Assembly (NCBI GenBank): GCA_947626155.1
Contig: CANQRC010000002.1
Location: forward strand, 1 to 64,000
Length of the DNA stretch: 64,000 nt
From: an uncultured Clostridia bacterium
Lineage (GTDB): Bacteria; Bacillota; Clostridia; Christensenellales; UBA1242
Direction of reading: 5' to 3'
Of the stretch, positions 28,001-43,000 are shown in pieces. A model generated the notes under the pieces. It was not told where the DNA came from. It worked only from the letters and a program-made list of their open reading frames with translations, and made no database searches. Position 1 is the stretch's first letter, and each line of letters opens with the position of its first letter. The translations under genes and the position numbers were made by a program.

Positions 28001-31000
28001 CCAGCAGAATTCTCTATAAGTTATAATGTTGACGGCGGAACGGCCATTGCTGACAGAAACTTCACAATCCAAGACGGCGTTACTTTGCCAAATGCTGTTA
28101 AAAAAGGCTACAACTTCAAGTCTTGGACAGAAGGCTTTGTGTTCAAGCGTTGGTATAGCGGAAATATCACAAACGCTGGCTTTGCCGCAAGCGCAACCGC
28201 TGTGTTCCTTGAGCCAATCACTGCAAGAGCAGGGGTTAAATACTCAATCAACATCACAAGCGGCGTGACATGGTTCTTCTTCTCCAAAACAGGTCAATAC
28301 ATTTCCACTGCAACTGGCGCAACAGCCACCGCTCCAAGCCAAGAGAGTTTGCTTTACATCCTCTTGTCAGGCGGCGCAGCATTCACAACAACTTCTAAGG
28401 GCGAACTTCAAATTTCTGGCACAACAATCATGGTTACCGCCTCGGACGGAAGCACAGTTTCAAGCATTGAAATTGGAAGTGTTGGCTCAAGAAATTACAA
28501 GGCAAACTGGTCGCCAAAGAAAGTTGCTGTTGATTTGAACCTGAACGACAGCACAAAGAACAACGGCTCCACAGTTGCAAAAGTGCCATCAATTGGCGCG
28601 GCAACAACCGTTTATATTGCTTATCAAACAAAAGAAATTTACAAAACTAATGCGGATGACGCAGAACTTATTCGTCAACTTGTTGCAACGCGTGACGGAT
28701 ACTCTTTCCTCGGCTGGTTTAACGGCGATACAAAGACCATTGACGAAAACGGCTACCTTATTGACAATTGGAAAGTCTCTGACGAAGAAGCGAAGGTTAC
28801 GCTTGTGGCTCATTGGCAAGCGAACACTTACAAGATTTCTTTGAGTGGAAACGCAGGAACAATTGTTTCTTCAAGTGCAGTCTCTGGGCTTAAGAAAGAC
28901 AGCAACCACGTGTTCACCGCCACATTCGACAGCAAGCAAGACGAACAATTTAGCGCGGAAGTTTACAGGACAGGCTTTGCGTTCATGGGCTGGTCTCTAA
29001 ACGGGGCAGACACAACCGTAGGCGGAACAAGCACAAACTTCCCATACAGAGGCGACATCACAAGAACGCCTCAAGAAAACTATGCTTCTTACTCACAAAC
29101 TGTTGGCGTTCACAACCTTGCTTTCGCAAATACGGTTACAATTTACGCTATTTGGGACGCCGCATATGTAAATATCACTCTTGACCCACAAGACAGCACA
29201 AAGGGACAAGGCTCAACCAAGGCAGAACTCGGCTTTGAGGGCTACAAGATTTATGTTAAATATGATGCACAATTTAAAGAGGCCGTTTTGACAACCGCTA
29301 ACCTTGAAAATGTTGGACTTGTAAGACCTACAAGGGTGGGCTATAAGTTTGACGGATGGTTTGCAGATGGCGTTAAAACTGAAATCACGGGCGAAACCAA
29401 GGCGAACAGCGACGCAGGCGTTAAGTTTAACGAGGCCACAGGCCTGTATGAAGTCACTTTGACGGCGCACTGGACGGCAAACACCTACACCGTTACATAT
29501 AACAGAAACGGCATTCCAGAAGACACCATAACCTGGGTTGACTCAGCCAAAGCCACATTTGACAAACCTTACACAATTCAAACTTTTGAAAATGTTAAAA
29601 AGCAAAAGGCAGAGTTTGAAATTCAAGGCTACTCATTCTTGCACTGGTCGGCTTCTTCAAACGGCGGAAAGTTTGCCGAAGAGGGCGCGCAATACAAGTA
29701 TGTTCTCACGCAGGACCTTGTGCTTTACGCAAACCGAACCGAAAATTCATATAAAGTTGTCTATGACGGCGGTGACGGAAGACAAGATGCCGCAGGAAAC
29801 ACCGTTCAAGGAACGGCTGTTCAAATTTCCGGAACTAAGGTTGAGGCAACTTATAAATATGAATCTCAAAAAATTGACTTGGCTACAAGATACACGCGCA
29901 CCGGCTACGAATTCGTTGGCTGGTATTTGCAGGACAACAAGACACAGGTTGTTGCAACTGATCCAGGGGCAAACAACACAATAAAGGCATTGTTTAGCTC
30001 TGTTGTGGTTTCTGGCAACACGGGAACCTTGACACTTTATGCTAAGTGGAAACTTGTTCAAGTGAAATACATCGTTCACCATATGAAACAAAAACTTGCC
30101 TCCGCAATTGCTGGAAATGCAGAGTTTAATGTTTCTACGCCAACAACAAACTACACCGAGGACTCACAAGAGACAAAACAGGCGCTTGGACTTACAAAAC
30201 TTACTCTTGAAAATATCAATACCTATTATAAGACAATTGCAGGACACTCTCACCTGACCACAAGCGCGGGCTACGCTTCAAATAAGGAAAAAGGCACTGA
30301 CGGCTCACTTGTTGTGGCGCTTGACGGCTCACTCAACATTTATCTTCTTTACACTTTGAATTCTCACACTTTGACCGTGAATGTTGGAACGGGAGTTTCT
30401 TCCGTGACCGTAACGGGCAACGCTAACAGAACAATAACTGGCGCGACATATAAAATTTACTATGGCGAATCAATAAAGCTTGCCGCAACTCTTAATGCGG
30501 GCTACGCAAACGCAAAATTCACAGTTACAAAACCTACAACTCTCACAATCACGTCCAACACTTTCACAACTCCTGATGAAGATGTTGTTGTCAGCGTTAG
30601 CGCTGAGGCACAACTTGTTCAATATGACATCATAATTCACTATCAAGGCTTCGAAGGCACAACGGGAAGTTATGAAGCAGAAAACGCACAGACCGTAACT
30701 GAAACCGGCTCGGCAAGAACAGACTCTAAAGTTTCGTTTGACACGGCGGCAATTAACGCATATGTTCGCCCAGGCTTTGAATATGACTCAGTTGACTCAG
30801 TAACCACAATTGATAAAGTAAGTGGCGACATGACGCACAAGAGCCAAATTGTGCTCAACTTCAAGAGAAAGAACATAACTCTTACAATTGACCCAGACAA
30901 GGGCACAATCACCGGCGTTGGCGAGTTAAAAGATGAAAAATATCAAGTAACTCAAATTTTTGGCACGTCACTCACGATTGCAAACGCAACAAGAGCGGGT

Positions 31001-34000
31001 TACTCATTTGGCGGCTACACTCAGCCTGCAAGCGGCACTTTGAAAGATGGCACATTCACCTTTGGCGAAGAGGACACAAGCATCAAAGCAATTTGGCTTG
31101 TAAGAAGAATTTCTGTTGTGCTTAATCTGAATGAAGACGCTGGCACACACTCTAACGCTCATTTTGGTGCAGATATTGTTGATGAAAAAATCTTTGTTGA
31201 GTATGATAGCAAAAACATCTATCCAAGCAACGATTCAAGCGCAACAAAAATTTCACCAATTGCAACAAGGGCTGGTTACACATTCAAGGGTTGGTATCGG
31301 GAGACTGCCGGCACAACTCAAGTTATAACCGACAAGGGCGCGCTTGTAAACGACTGGACATTGTCAGACAAAAATGACGCCGTTACGCTTTACGCAAAAT
31401 GGGAGATTATCACCTACAACATCACTTACGCCATGAATGGCGGCACAGGTGAAGACGCAACTGATACTTACACAATTGAGATGGCAGATAAGAACTTCAA
31501 TTCTGCCACAAGAACGGGCTACACACACCTTGGCTGGAAAGCAAACAAGACCGGAAATTGGAACACTGCAAAAACCTATACAACTTCCGACAACTTTGCC
31601 GGGCTTTATGGAGATGTAACGCTTACCGCTCAATGGCAGGCAGATGTCTATGAAATTCATTTGGATAAAAATGAAAGAACAACTGACACAACCCATTCAA
31701 CTTTAACAAATGATAAAATTTACATCACATATGACGATTCAACATTCTACACAAAGGCGTCAAACAATGTGGTAGACAAGTCCTCTTCAATTGTTCCAAC
31801 CCTTTCAAGAGCAGGATACACATTCGGCGGATGGGAAGTTGAAGAAACTCCAATTGTCAGCGCGGCAGGCGCATTGCTTGCAAGCGTTGACGGTTACACA
31901 AACGCAAACGGACAATGGCAACACGTAGTTGCTAAAGACTCTTTCATAACCTTTAAAGCAATTTGGACGGCAAACAGCAATATTGTAGTTTCATTCGACC
32001 TCAATATTGAGGATGAAGACTACATGACAATTGACAAACTCACTCAGCCACCAACACAAAAGGTTACTTTTGATGACACTTACGAAACTCTTCCAAAGCT
32101 AACAAGAACAGGCTTCACATTTGACGGCTGGTATAAAAATGAGGAGTGCACCGGTGACGAGGTTGTCGAGTCAACAAAGGTTACAAACCCTGCTAGCCAC
32201 ACATTGTATGCAAAATGGACGGCGCTTCCAAACAACATAACGGTTACCGTTTCCAAACATCTTGAAGAGACTCACACGCCAGAGGGAGCAATCAATTCTC
32301 ACAGCGGAAATGTTGTTGTAAAATTGACGGCAAAGACGGGTTACTCTCTTCCAGCAACAATCACAGTTACAATTGGCGGAGTTGCACAAGTTGTTACAAC
32401 AAATTACACCTACACATTTGGCGACAATGAGACAAGAAAGACGGCTACCGTTACAGTTTCAAGCAAATATATCAACGCGGCAGTTGTTGTCACCGTTCAA
32501 GAAGTTGCAGGAATAAACACTGTTACGCCAAAGATGACAAATGTCACATTTGACGGCGCAAGAACGGTTAACTCCGGCGTTGCGTATTCGGCAGAACTTA
32601 CAAGAGTTTATGGCTACAACTTGCCAGAAGAAATTGAAATTACCGTTGGAGACAGAACGCTTACCCCAACAACTGACTACACTTACTCAAAAGAAACGGG
32701 CGAAATCTCAATTAACGAGGACGTCATTGACGGAGATGTTGTCATCACGGCAAGCGGCGTTGCAAGAACATATCAAGTCACCCTAAACGCAAACGGAGGA
32801 AAGATTTCTGCCGGCGGCGAGCAAAAAGATTCAATCACAATCACTGTAACTTACGGGCAAACTTATGACGCTTTGCCTCAGGACGGAGTTCTTCAAAGCG
32901 GAAGCCTTATCACAAAAGAGGGCTACGTCTTCCAAGGCTGGCTGCTTGAAAAGACAAGTGACGGTGCAGGCCACACCGCTTCATTCATTAAAAAAGACAC
33001 CCAAGTTACCAACGAAGACGAACACACACTTTATGCTTACTATGAGCCAAAGGGCGTAATGGTTAAGGTTAGAAACCTCTCAGGCACGTCTGTTGAAGGA
33101 ACTGTTATGGGAAAGGCCATAACAAACGACGAGGGGCTTGACTATCAGTCAGATTATTTGTATAGTAAAACATTCAGGGTTGGCGAAACAGTTAACCTCA
33201 CTTACACCGCAAGCGGAAAATACACCTTCACAAAATGGACAAAGGGCGAAAACGAGAGTGTAACCAACACCGCATATGTTGTCACAACTGCTGACGGCGA
33301 AGATGGAGAAATTGAATTTATTGCACACTACTCATTTAAAATCACAGTTATTGCCGTAACGGACGGCAAAGCAAATGACCAAGTTGGCGGAACGGTAAAT
33401 CTTCCATCTCTTACCGCCGGAGCAACCGTCACAAGCACTTATGAATACAACTCTGCCGAAACAACAGTTGTTGCCACCGCAGCCGCAAACGCTCCAGACT
33501 ATGACTTCAAAGGGTGGTTCAGCGACCTTGCTTTGAAAGAGAACGCAGGAAAAGACCCTGGCCTTACAATCAAATATGGTACAAACGGAAACCTCACATT
33601 CTACGCTTCATTTGAGGCGCATGCGTTTACCATCAGCTACGAAAAGGATGGCGGAGAATTTGTTAAGGGCTACAATGCTCCAGCAACATTTAAAGTCACC
33701 GAGAGAGTTGTCCTTCCAACAGGCGCAAACATCCAAAAAACGGGCTACACATTCCTTGGCTGGAACGATAAAAACGAATCAACAAGCGAATACATCACCG
33801 AAATTGGTGTTAACACGCGCCACGCAAATGTAACATTCTACGCATTCTGGCAGGCAAATAAATACACGGTTACGCTTGATAGAAATGCAGTTTTGAATGG
33901 CGAAAGTGACAAGTGGATAACGGAGAAAGGAACCGAGTCCATCACTGTTACATTTGACAGCAACACAATCACTCCAGAAATTGTAAATCCAATAAGAACA

Positions 34001-37000
34001 GGCTACACCTTTGGCGGCTGGACAACCGAAAGAGGAAACTTGAGCACACTTATTATTGACACTGCCGGAAAATTGCAAGCAAGCGTTGAAAACTTCACCG
34101 ACGAGGACGCAAATTGGATTCGCCCAGACGGCGCAACCGTTTACGCATATTGGACAGCACATAAATATAAGATTCGCTTCAATATAAACACGGATGATCC
34201 TCTTGCAACAGGCAAAATGGATGATCTTGATATGGTTTGGGACGTTCCAAAAGAACTTACAGGAAATCTGTTTACAAGAAAAGGCTATGAGTTCAGCGGT
34301 TGGGCTACAAGTGATAAGGGTAGCGTTGAGTATCAAGACGGCGCAACTGTAAACAACCTCACCTCACAAGACAATGGAACATATGACTTGTATGCAGTTT
34401 GGGAGGCAAATACCAATACTCCATTCACAATTGAAGTTTACTTTGCAGATTTGGAAAATAAGTATCCTGAAGGACTCCCTGTTCAATATACTGATGCAAG
34501 GGCAGGAAAAACAGGCACTGCACTTAAATTTGAAGACACCGATGACGGCTTTGGCGTAATTTTGACATATACCGGCGAAAAAGAAGTTGACGGCGCAAAG
34601 AGCGAGGCAACACTTACAAGAACATACAACTACACCGGCTACAAACTTGACAAAGTTGAGACGGGCGACCTTACAAAATACACAATCAATGCAGAGCCAG
34701 AGACAGTTGTTAAACTTTACTTCTTGAGAAGAGACTATACAATTAAAATTAACTATGCCGACGGAGATATCACAGAACAACAAAAACCTTTGCAAAAGAC
34801 CGAGGGCATCTTTGGGCAAACAATTGAAATTTACACTCCAAAGAAAACAGGTTACCGTTTTGACGGCTGGGAATATGACAGCAAACTTGGCCGACTTGAA
34901 GAAGTTGCTGGCGCAGATTATTACAACTACACATTTGGCGCAGACAAAGAAAACATTAATACTACTGAAAACAAGTTTACGGCAAGATGGAAAGAGTTGA
35001 TCTACAAAGTTACTCTTGACTTCAACGACTCAAACTTTGGGAACGGCAGCACCGAAGTTGAGACCTCTCTTGTTACCGGAAAAGGCAGCGTTGAACTTTA
35101 CATCAAGTTTGATACCACTTTTGGAGAGTTGAAACTGTCTGAGGACGCAGAGCCAACCGTTGATTTGAGCAAGTTCACAAACGACACATTCAACCGCAAG
35201 GGTTACACATTCCAAGGCTTCTACAAAGAAAGATTCATGCTTCCAGATGCGGCAACAGGCGACAAAGTCACCGACTCAGAGAAGTTTAGCGTTGATTACT
35301 TCGGCGAGGGCGTTGTGCCAACAGACATCACGCTCTATGCATTCTGGACAAGAAATACTAACACGGCTTATGTTGTAAACCACTACTTTGCAAATCTTGG
35401 CTACTATGGAACTGAAACCAGCGAAGCGAACGCAAAACTTGTTCAAGAGAAAAAGACGGGCATAACCGACACTGCGGCAAAAACGGGAATTGCCACACAA
35501 GGGTTGCTTGAGGCAAAAGGCATAACAGATTTTAAACTTGAAGGCTTTATTTTGCCTAACCAAGTTACTGCAAATATCAAAGCGGACGGAACGCTTGTGA
35601 TAAACTATTTCTACGCAAGAATTGAGCGCTCGCTCACCCTTACAAAAGACAACGGAATAGACACATTTGGCTTCACAACCCCAAGCGACATTGCGGAAAG
35701 CAAGGGCATTAAGAGAGAGGGAGACCACTATGTTGCTCAATATCAGGCAGCGATTGACCTCACATCTGTTGCAAGAGCAGGCTACACCGCAACCGGCTTC
35801 ACTTACAGCGGCGTTACCGAGGCAAATGTAGAAAAGACCGGCACAACCATTAAGTTTAAAGTTGAGACCCAAAACATCACAGTCAACGCAAATTGCATTC
35901 CAAATAGATACAAACTCACACTTCACCTCAATGAAAACTTGAACGAGACAGCAAGCGCAAGCGGAAATGTTACAATTAGCGAGGACAGGACAATTGTTCT
36001 CTATGGCGAATACGAAAGAACTTTTGCTACTCTTTATGAGAAAGACGAAAGAGCTGAGGGAGAAAAAGAGGTTTCTCTTGCAGAAATCATCCTTACAATG
36101 TATGGCCACGAATTTAAGGGCTGGTATGATCAAGATATTGCCGCAGACGGAGACCTTGGCAGGGCTAACCTTGTCAGCGCAATAAATCAATTCTTGCCAA
36201 CTTTGGATGACGAGGGACAAGGTGAAATTGACCTTTACGCTTATTGGACAATCAACACCTACACACTTACAGTTGAGTTTAGTGAGAAATATCAAGACTC
36301 TGAACAACAAGAACACATTGTTCCAAACTTTAGACCAACTCAAAGCGTAACTGTTAAATATAAGTCTAAGGCAGAGATTAAATTCTTGGCTGTTGCAGGC
36401 TACAGCGCTTACCTTGAGGGAAAAGAAGCTATTAAAACGAACGCAATCACTTCCTATGCTGTCGAACAACTGCTTGAGAACACAACCGTTAAAGTTTATT
36501 ATATTCCAAATCCATATGTTGCAACATTCGACTTTGATGATGCAACTAAAGACGGACAACATAAGACAGATGACAAACTTGTAGACTACACAATTCGCAT
36601 TCCTCTTACAATTCCAACAGCAACAAGATATGGCTACATCTTCAAAAACTGGGAAGTTACAAAGGCAGACGACTCCAACTTCTCTGTTGGAGACACATAC
36701 AATCCACAAACCCTTGAAGAGGGCTACTATGGAAATGTCACATTCACGGCTCGCTGGGAAGTTAGAAAAGATATGCCTTACACCGTTAAAATCTTCAAGA
36801 TGGAAATTGGTGGAGAAGATTACGTTGAGACATCTGAAGTTCGCAAGGACGGAACAACACTTGTTGAGGTTTCAAAAGAATATGACGCAACAAGCGTGAC
36901 ACTTGGCGGCAAGAGATATTCTTATGACGGCTTCACATATGACGACACTAAATTTGCCACAAACCTTGACGAAAACTCTTTGATAATTCCAGACAACGCA

Positions 37001-40000
37001 GAGACCGTTGGCGGAAAGGAACTTGAAATTTCTATCTACTTTACAAGAGAGATCTATAATTTCACCGTAAACGTTTCAAAGGGAATTTCACAAGTTGTTA
37101 TCACCGGGCAGACAAGCGGCGCAACAAAGACGGAAAATTATACCGCTGAGCAGCAACTTACAACTCACACAATCACAGTTTCGGCTTACTTTGAAGAAGA
37201 AATCACCGTGACAGTTACAATGGGCAACGGCTATGATTGGAAAGGCTTTGGAATTGTTTCTGGAACTAAGCCAGACGGCTTTGTGGAGGATGGCGCAGAC
37301 CTTACAACCACATTCAATATGCCAATTGGCGCATTGACAATTGTTGCAAAGACACAAATTCAATCTCACAAACTGACAATTGACCTCAATGGCGCAACGG
37401 CAGTTATTGACGGCTTTGAAGATTACCTTGTTGAACCTCAGAAGTATGAGATAGAAAGGCCTTACCTTACAAAACTTGATATTCCAAACCCAACAAGGCT
37501 TGGCTACACCTTTGCCGGCTGGGAGTGGACAACAAAGAATGAGGCCGACGACATCTCGGCAAGATTTGTTGAGGGCAAGGACAAATACACCTATACATTC
37601 ACATACATTGACGAGGAAGTTAAAGCAACTTGGACACCAAACAGATATGCAGTTGTTTTGAACTTCAATGATGCAAACTTCAATACCGGCTCAACAAACG
37701 CCACAACCAAGAAGCAAATTCTTGGAAAGAATATTGAGGGCGGACTTGTTACACTTTACGCTGAATATGAAGTTGAAAACGGCTACGGAAGGTTGTTTGC
37801 AACTGAGAACAGAGTGGAGGGCGAACAATCAATCTCAATTGATGCCCTTAACGAAGACTACTTCTCACGCACAGGCTACACATTTGCTGGTTGGTTCTCA
37901 GCAAAAGTAGGCGGCAACCCAATTACAAGTGAAAACGTTTGCAGAGTTGTTGAAAGCGTCACAATCTTTGCTCATTGGGAGGCTAAAGAGTGGACTTTGA
38001 CAATTGTGAAAGACAAGGAAAGAGTTCAAAGCATAACTGTTGCTTCTCACGAGGCAGAGGCAGAAGATAGCAAACAGGCAACATTTAAAGTTAAGTTTGA
38101 CGAAATGCTTACAATCACAGCTGTTCCAAATCCAGGCTACAGTTTTGCAGGCTGGGAAGAAGGCGAAGACATCATTGAAACCCAAACAACGCTCACATAT
38201 CACTATGACACAGATGACGATGTCACTTTGACGGCAACAGTAGAGCCAATCACATACACAGTCACATTTGACCGCAACTATGGAAGCGGCGGAACTGAAA
38301 GCGCTGACATTGTGTATGAGACAAGCAAGTTTATTCAAGAACTTGTTGCTCCTACTCGCACGGGCTATAACTTCAAGGGCTGGACAACAACCGTCACAGA
38401 TAGATATGACGCAACCGAGGATAAGAATGGCGCAGATGTTGTTGTGAAAGGTGACGGAACAATAGTTGCAAACATCCAAGACTTCACCGACGAAAGCGGC
38501 AATTGGATTTATGTTGGAGATGTAAAAGTCTTTGCACTTTGGGAAGCAAGAGTTTATCAAATTGACATTGACGAAAACAACGACCCAGATATTGACCTAC
38601 AACTTGAAGCGTTCCAAGCAACATATGACAAAGAGCAAGAAATTGTCCAAACACCAGAAAAGCAAGGTTATGACTTTGACGGCTGGTCAACAGAAGACAA
38701 CAACACAAGAAATGAAGTCACAATTGACACTTTGGGCGACTTCTCATCTTTGAGAGAATACTTGAGAGATAGAAATCAATCTGGAATCTACATCTATGAT
38801 GGTAGATACTATATCTTCAACCTTTCATCAGACGAGTATGCTGGCGCGCCAAACACAACAATCTATGCTTGCTGGAAGCCAGGCGTTAGCTCATATAGAG
38901 TTGAATATTATCTTGAAACTGTTGACGGCAAATATGTTCTCGACACCGACGAAGACTTGAAGGACGAACTTGCAAATAAATATCCACTTGTTTCTCACAC
39001 AAGAGATATTGACCAATATGAAGACGGAAACCCTGTTCGCACAGAAGACCGCGTTCAAATTGATGAAACTGTAACTTACAAAGGCTTCCACCTTGACCTT
39101 GAACACGACGGAACAGTTAGAAACGGAACAGTGACCAAGTTTAAGGCAGAAGCGCCTTACACAAATGGCTGCCTTGTGCTTAAATTGTATTACACAAGAG
39201 ACACATTCACCGTTGGCGTTACAAGACCAAGCGTTGGGCTTGCAAGTGATTCTCTTGAGCCAAATAGTTTGACTTACAAATACAACACACAAATCACTCT
39301 TACGCTTACAACCTCAGATGGCTACAACCTTGATGTGCTTAACGAAAGCGGCGAGGCAATCCCTCTTGCTGGAATAAAACAAACAATTTCTGAAAACACA
39401 GACCAGCAGCATGATGTTGTCACCTACACATTCAATATTGAGAAAAATATGCAATTCTCAATGGAACTTAGCGCCCAAAAGAGAAATGTTAAGTTTGAAT
39501 ATTGGTTCGAGGATATTAAGGGCGGCACTTATAGCAAGAGAACAGAAAAAGTTCCACAGCCAGCGCCAGATGTTGTTGACGAAATCAACTTTGTTGTTGG
39601 GCAAACAATAACCTATGCCGACATTGAAAACGCTGAGCACATTTTAACCTTTACCGGCTTTGAATATGAGATTATTGTGCCAGAAACATGGACAGTTTTG
39701 GCGGACAGCACCCGAAATGTAATAAAAATTCAATACACAAGAAATTCTTACACCTTGTCACTTCAACTTACAAGAGGCGTAAACTCTCTTACTGCAGACA
39801 AAAACCAAGAAAGCCAACAAGATGGTGTGACAACATATTCTATCAAATATGAAGACACTGTGGCTCTTACCCTTGTCATAAATCAGGGCTATTATTTCAG
39901 CAAGTGGAATGCAGGAGAGAATCTCACAATCACTCTTGATAGTGACCCATCCACACTTGGCACTCCAGAGGGCGTAGATGAAGATGTTCACACAAGCAGC

Positions 40001-43000
40001 CACCACTTTGAGATGCCTGCGAGAGATGTTGTTATAACTGCCACTGTAAATCCAAAACTTGCCGTTGTGACATTGAGACACTGGCGCCAAGGCTTTGAAG
40101 ACGAAGAGATTGGAATTGAAAACTATCCAAGCGAGCTTATGGAAGAAGTAAAATCCCTTGCTCTTACTGATGCACCAATCAGCATTGCTCTTGACGGAAT
40201 TGATCTTATTTCTTACACTGGCTTTGAGTATGTTGATTTGACAATTGAAAATCCAAATGCAGATAAAAACTATGAGGGATATGTCGACGGAAACGGTGGA
40301 ACAATTGTAAACCTCTTCTATCAAAGAAAAGAAGTTGTTGTTGACGTGACAATGAACACGGGAATTGAAAGCGTAAGTGTTGTTGTAAACTATTCTAATG
40401 AAGATATGAAATACAACAAAGACTTAGATCCACAGGTGTTCACTTCAAATGATCAATTTATGCTTAAATATGAAGGAAAGGCAACATTTACTTACCATCT
40501 TACTGACGGCTATGACTTTGTTGGATGGACGGTAAATGGCGGAGAAGTGCAGCAGTCTTGCGAAATTGTTGCAGGCACTGAAAACTTTGTTGTTCACGCA
40601 GAGGCAACGCCACATCTTTACACAATCACGTTCCACGGCAGAGACGGAGATGTTGCAACGCAACAAGTTTACTATCTTGAAACTGTTGAACTTAGAAGAA
40701 ACTCATTTGTATATCGCGGCTATTCATTCCTCGGCTGGTCAAGAAGAGAGGGCAGCGAGACGGCAGACGACAAAATGTCTGGCGCAGAGCCTTACACATT
40801 CACTTACGAAGACACTGAGAATATTGACCTTTACTCAGTTTGGAAAGAAACTCAGTTTACAATTGTATTTGATAGGAATGGCGGAGACGAAGTTACTGGC
40901 GAAATGGAGGAAAAGACGCTGAAATTCTCTGAGAATTACGAAGCGCCAGAATGCGGCTTCAAATACAGAGGACACACATTTGTGGCTTGGGAATTTGAAA
41001 ACGACAATGGCAGCAGAATTCAAGTTAAAGTGGGCGAGGGACTTCAAGGCAGAGTTACCGCTCAGGACGGCAAGAAAGTTACATTCTATGCAATTTGGAA
41101 AGAGAATGAATACACCCTCACCTACAACAGCGGCTATGATTATGAAGGAAAAGAAGAAGAGACATATGACGAGGGCGTAAAATACACTTATAATCAACCT
41201 ATCACAATGCTTTCTGACGAAGAGACAGGCTTTGCTCTTACAGGATATCACTTTGTTGGGTGGGCCCTTGAAATTAATGGCAGCATCTTCATCCTTGCTG
41301 GGCAAGAGACAACAATTGCAAAACTGCTTGAGGGCGAAGAAAACATTGACGGCGTTGAAAATGCCAGCGTTTATGCAATTTGGGAAGCAAATGAATATAG
41401 AATTCTCTTCAATGGCAATGGCGGGCGCGGCTATATGTCAAGCGTGAGCGCTAAATATGACGAAGAAGTTGAATTGCCAGGCAATCAGTTCACACGTGAC
41501 GGCTACGAATTCCTTGGCTGGAGCCAAGACGCTGACGCAGAAGAGCCTGAAGAGGGCTTGGCTGACAACGGCGAGACAATAAAAGTTAAAAACCTCACAG
41601 CAAACGCAGAAGATGTAACCTTGTTTGCAATATGGAAAGTCATTCCATACAAGGCAACTTACAAATCCGAAGAAGACGGCGAAGAAACCGAAACTCAGGA
41701 CTTTAATGTTGAAGAAACATTTAGCCTCCTTTCAAACAAAACATTCACAAAGACGGGCTACAACTTGGTTGGATGGAGAATTGTTGAGGCTGACGGCAAT
41801 TGGAATGTTCGCTTTGTTGACGACATTATGTTCTCATTTGCCGAAGATGGCACGGCTGAGCCAATTTCAGTTGAAAATATGTATGGAAATGTAACATTTG
41901 TTGCAATTTGGGAAGCAAAAGACATCAAAATCACTGTTTACTATGTTGAGAAAGAAAAGCAAGTTGCTGGTGATGACGCGGCAACCAAGGAGTTGGCATT
42001 CTCAGTTTACACAACTTCTGAGAAATTTGGCGAAAGATATGTTATTGGCTCGCCAGAACACACAGGTTACACTCCAGAACAAGACAGCGTGGACGGAATA
42101 ATTGAAACCGAAGAGCCAATTGAAATAATAGTTTACTATGTTGCAAACGACTACACAATCACATTTGACTTCAACAATGCCGAGGGCACTGGCGAAGTGA
42201 CATTCAATGGCGAGGCAATTGTTGACGGACAAACATACACGCATAAAGTTACTTATAATCAAGAATACAAAGATGCACTTCCAATTGCAACAAGACAGGG
42301 CTATTCGTTCCTTGGCTGGACTAGCGAAGGCGGCGTTCAATACACCGACGAAACCGGACTTTTGCTTGACACTAATCTTGTAGATAGAAACACAAAGGCT
42401 TGGATTTATGCCGGCGACATCACATTCTATGCTAGTTGGAAACAAGAGAACAGCAAATATACAATTGAAATCTTCCTTGAAACACTTGATGGAAGCGAAT
42501 ATGAGGCTGGAAATACCGTTGAGGCTGAGGCGCTTACAGACACTTATGTTGATGTTGTGGACATTGACGCTCCAACAGGATACAGATTTGTTCGCGCAGA
42601 GGGAAGTTTTGTCACCGCTGACGGAAAAGCGGTTGTTAAGGCTTACTTTAATAGGACAAGTTACTCTCTAAGACTTGTTGGCACAAGCGGCGTTGAACTG
42701 ACTGCTGAAAGCACGCCAAGCACTGACAATGTGCTTTATCTACAAGACCTTGGAAACGGAAACTATAATGTTCGATTTGGCGCAACAGTTACAATTGGCC
42801 ACATTATCACAGATTTGGGCTACAGCGCAGGAGAATACACAGTTACTCAAGGCGATGTTGAACTTTCCCCAGAACACACATTCGAAATGCCAGCGCATTA
42901 TGTTGAAATCACGGTTTCTTCAACTCCAAGATCTTACACAATAAGGTTTAACGGAAATGGCGGCACGCAAGGCGAAAAGACGAGTTACACACAAATGGGT

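Noticed and set aside
35276..36709. A 477-codon open frame on the minus strand inside the giant gene
   Set aside because: It is antisense to repeat-coding sequence, Cys/Val/Asn-rich without any domain, and lacks a ribosome binding site. It is a shadow of strong codon bias on the plus strand, as are the many other minus frames in 16-50 kb.
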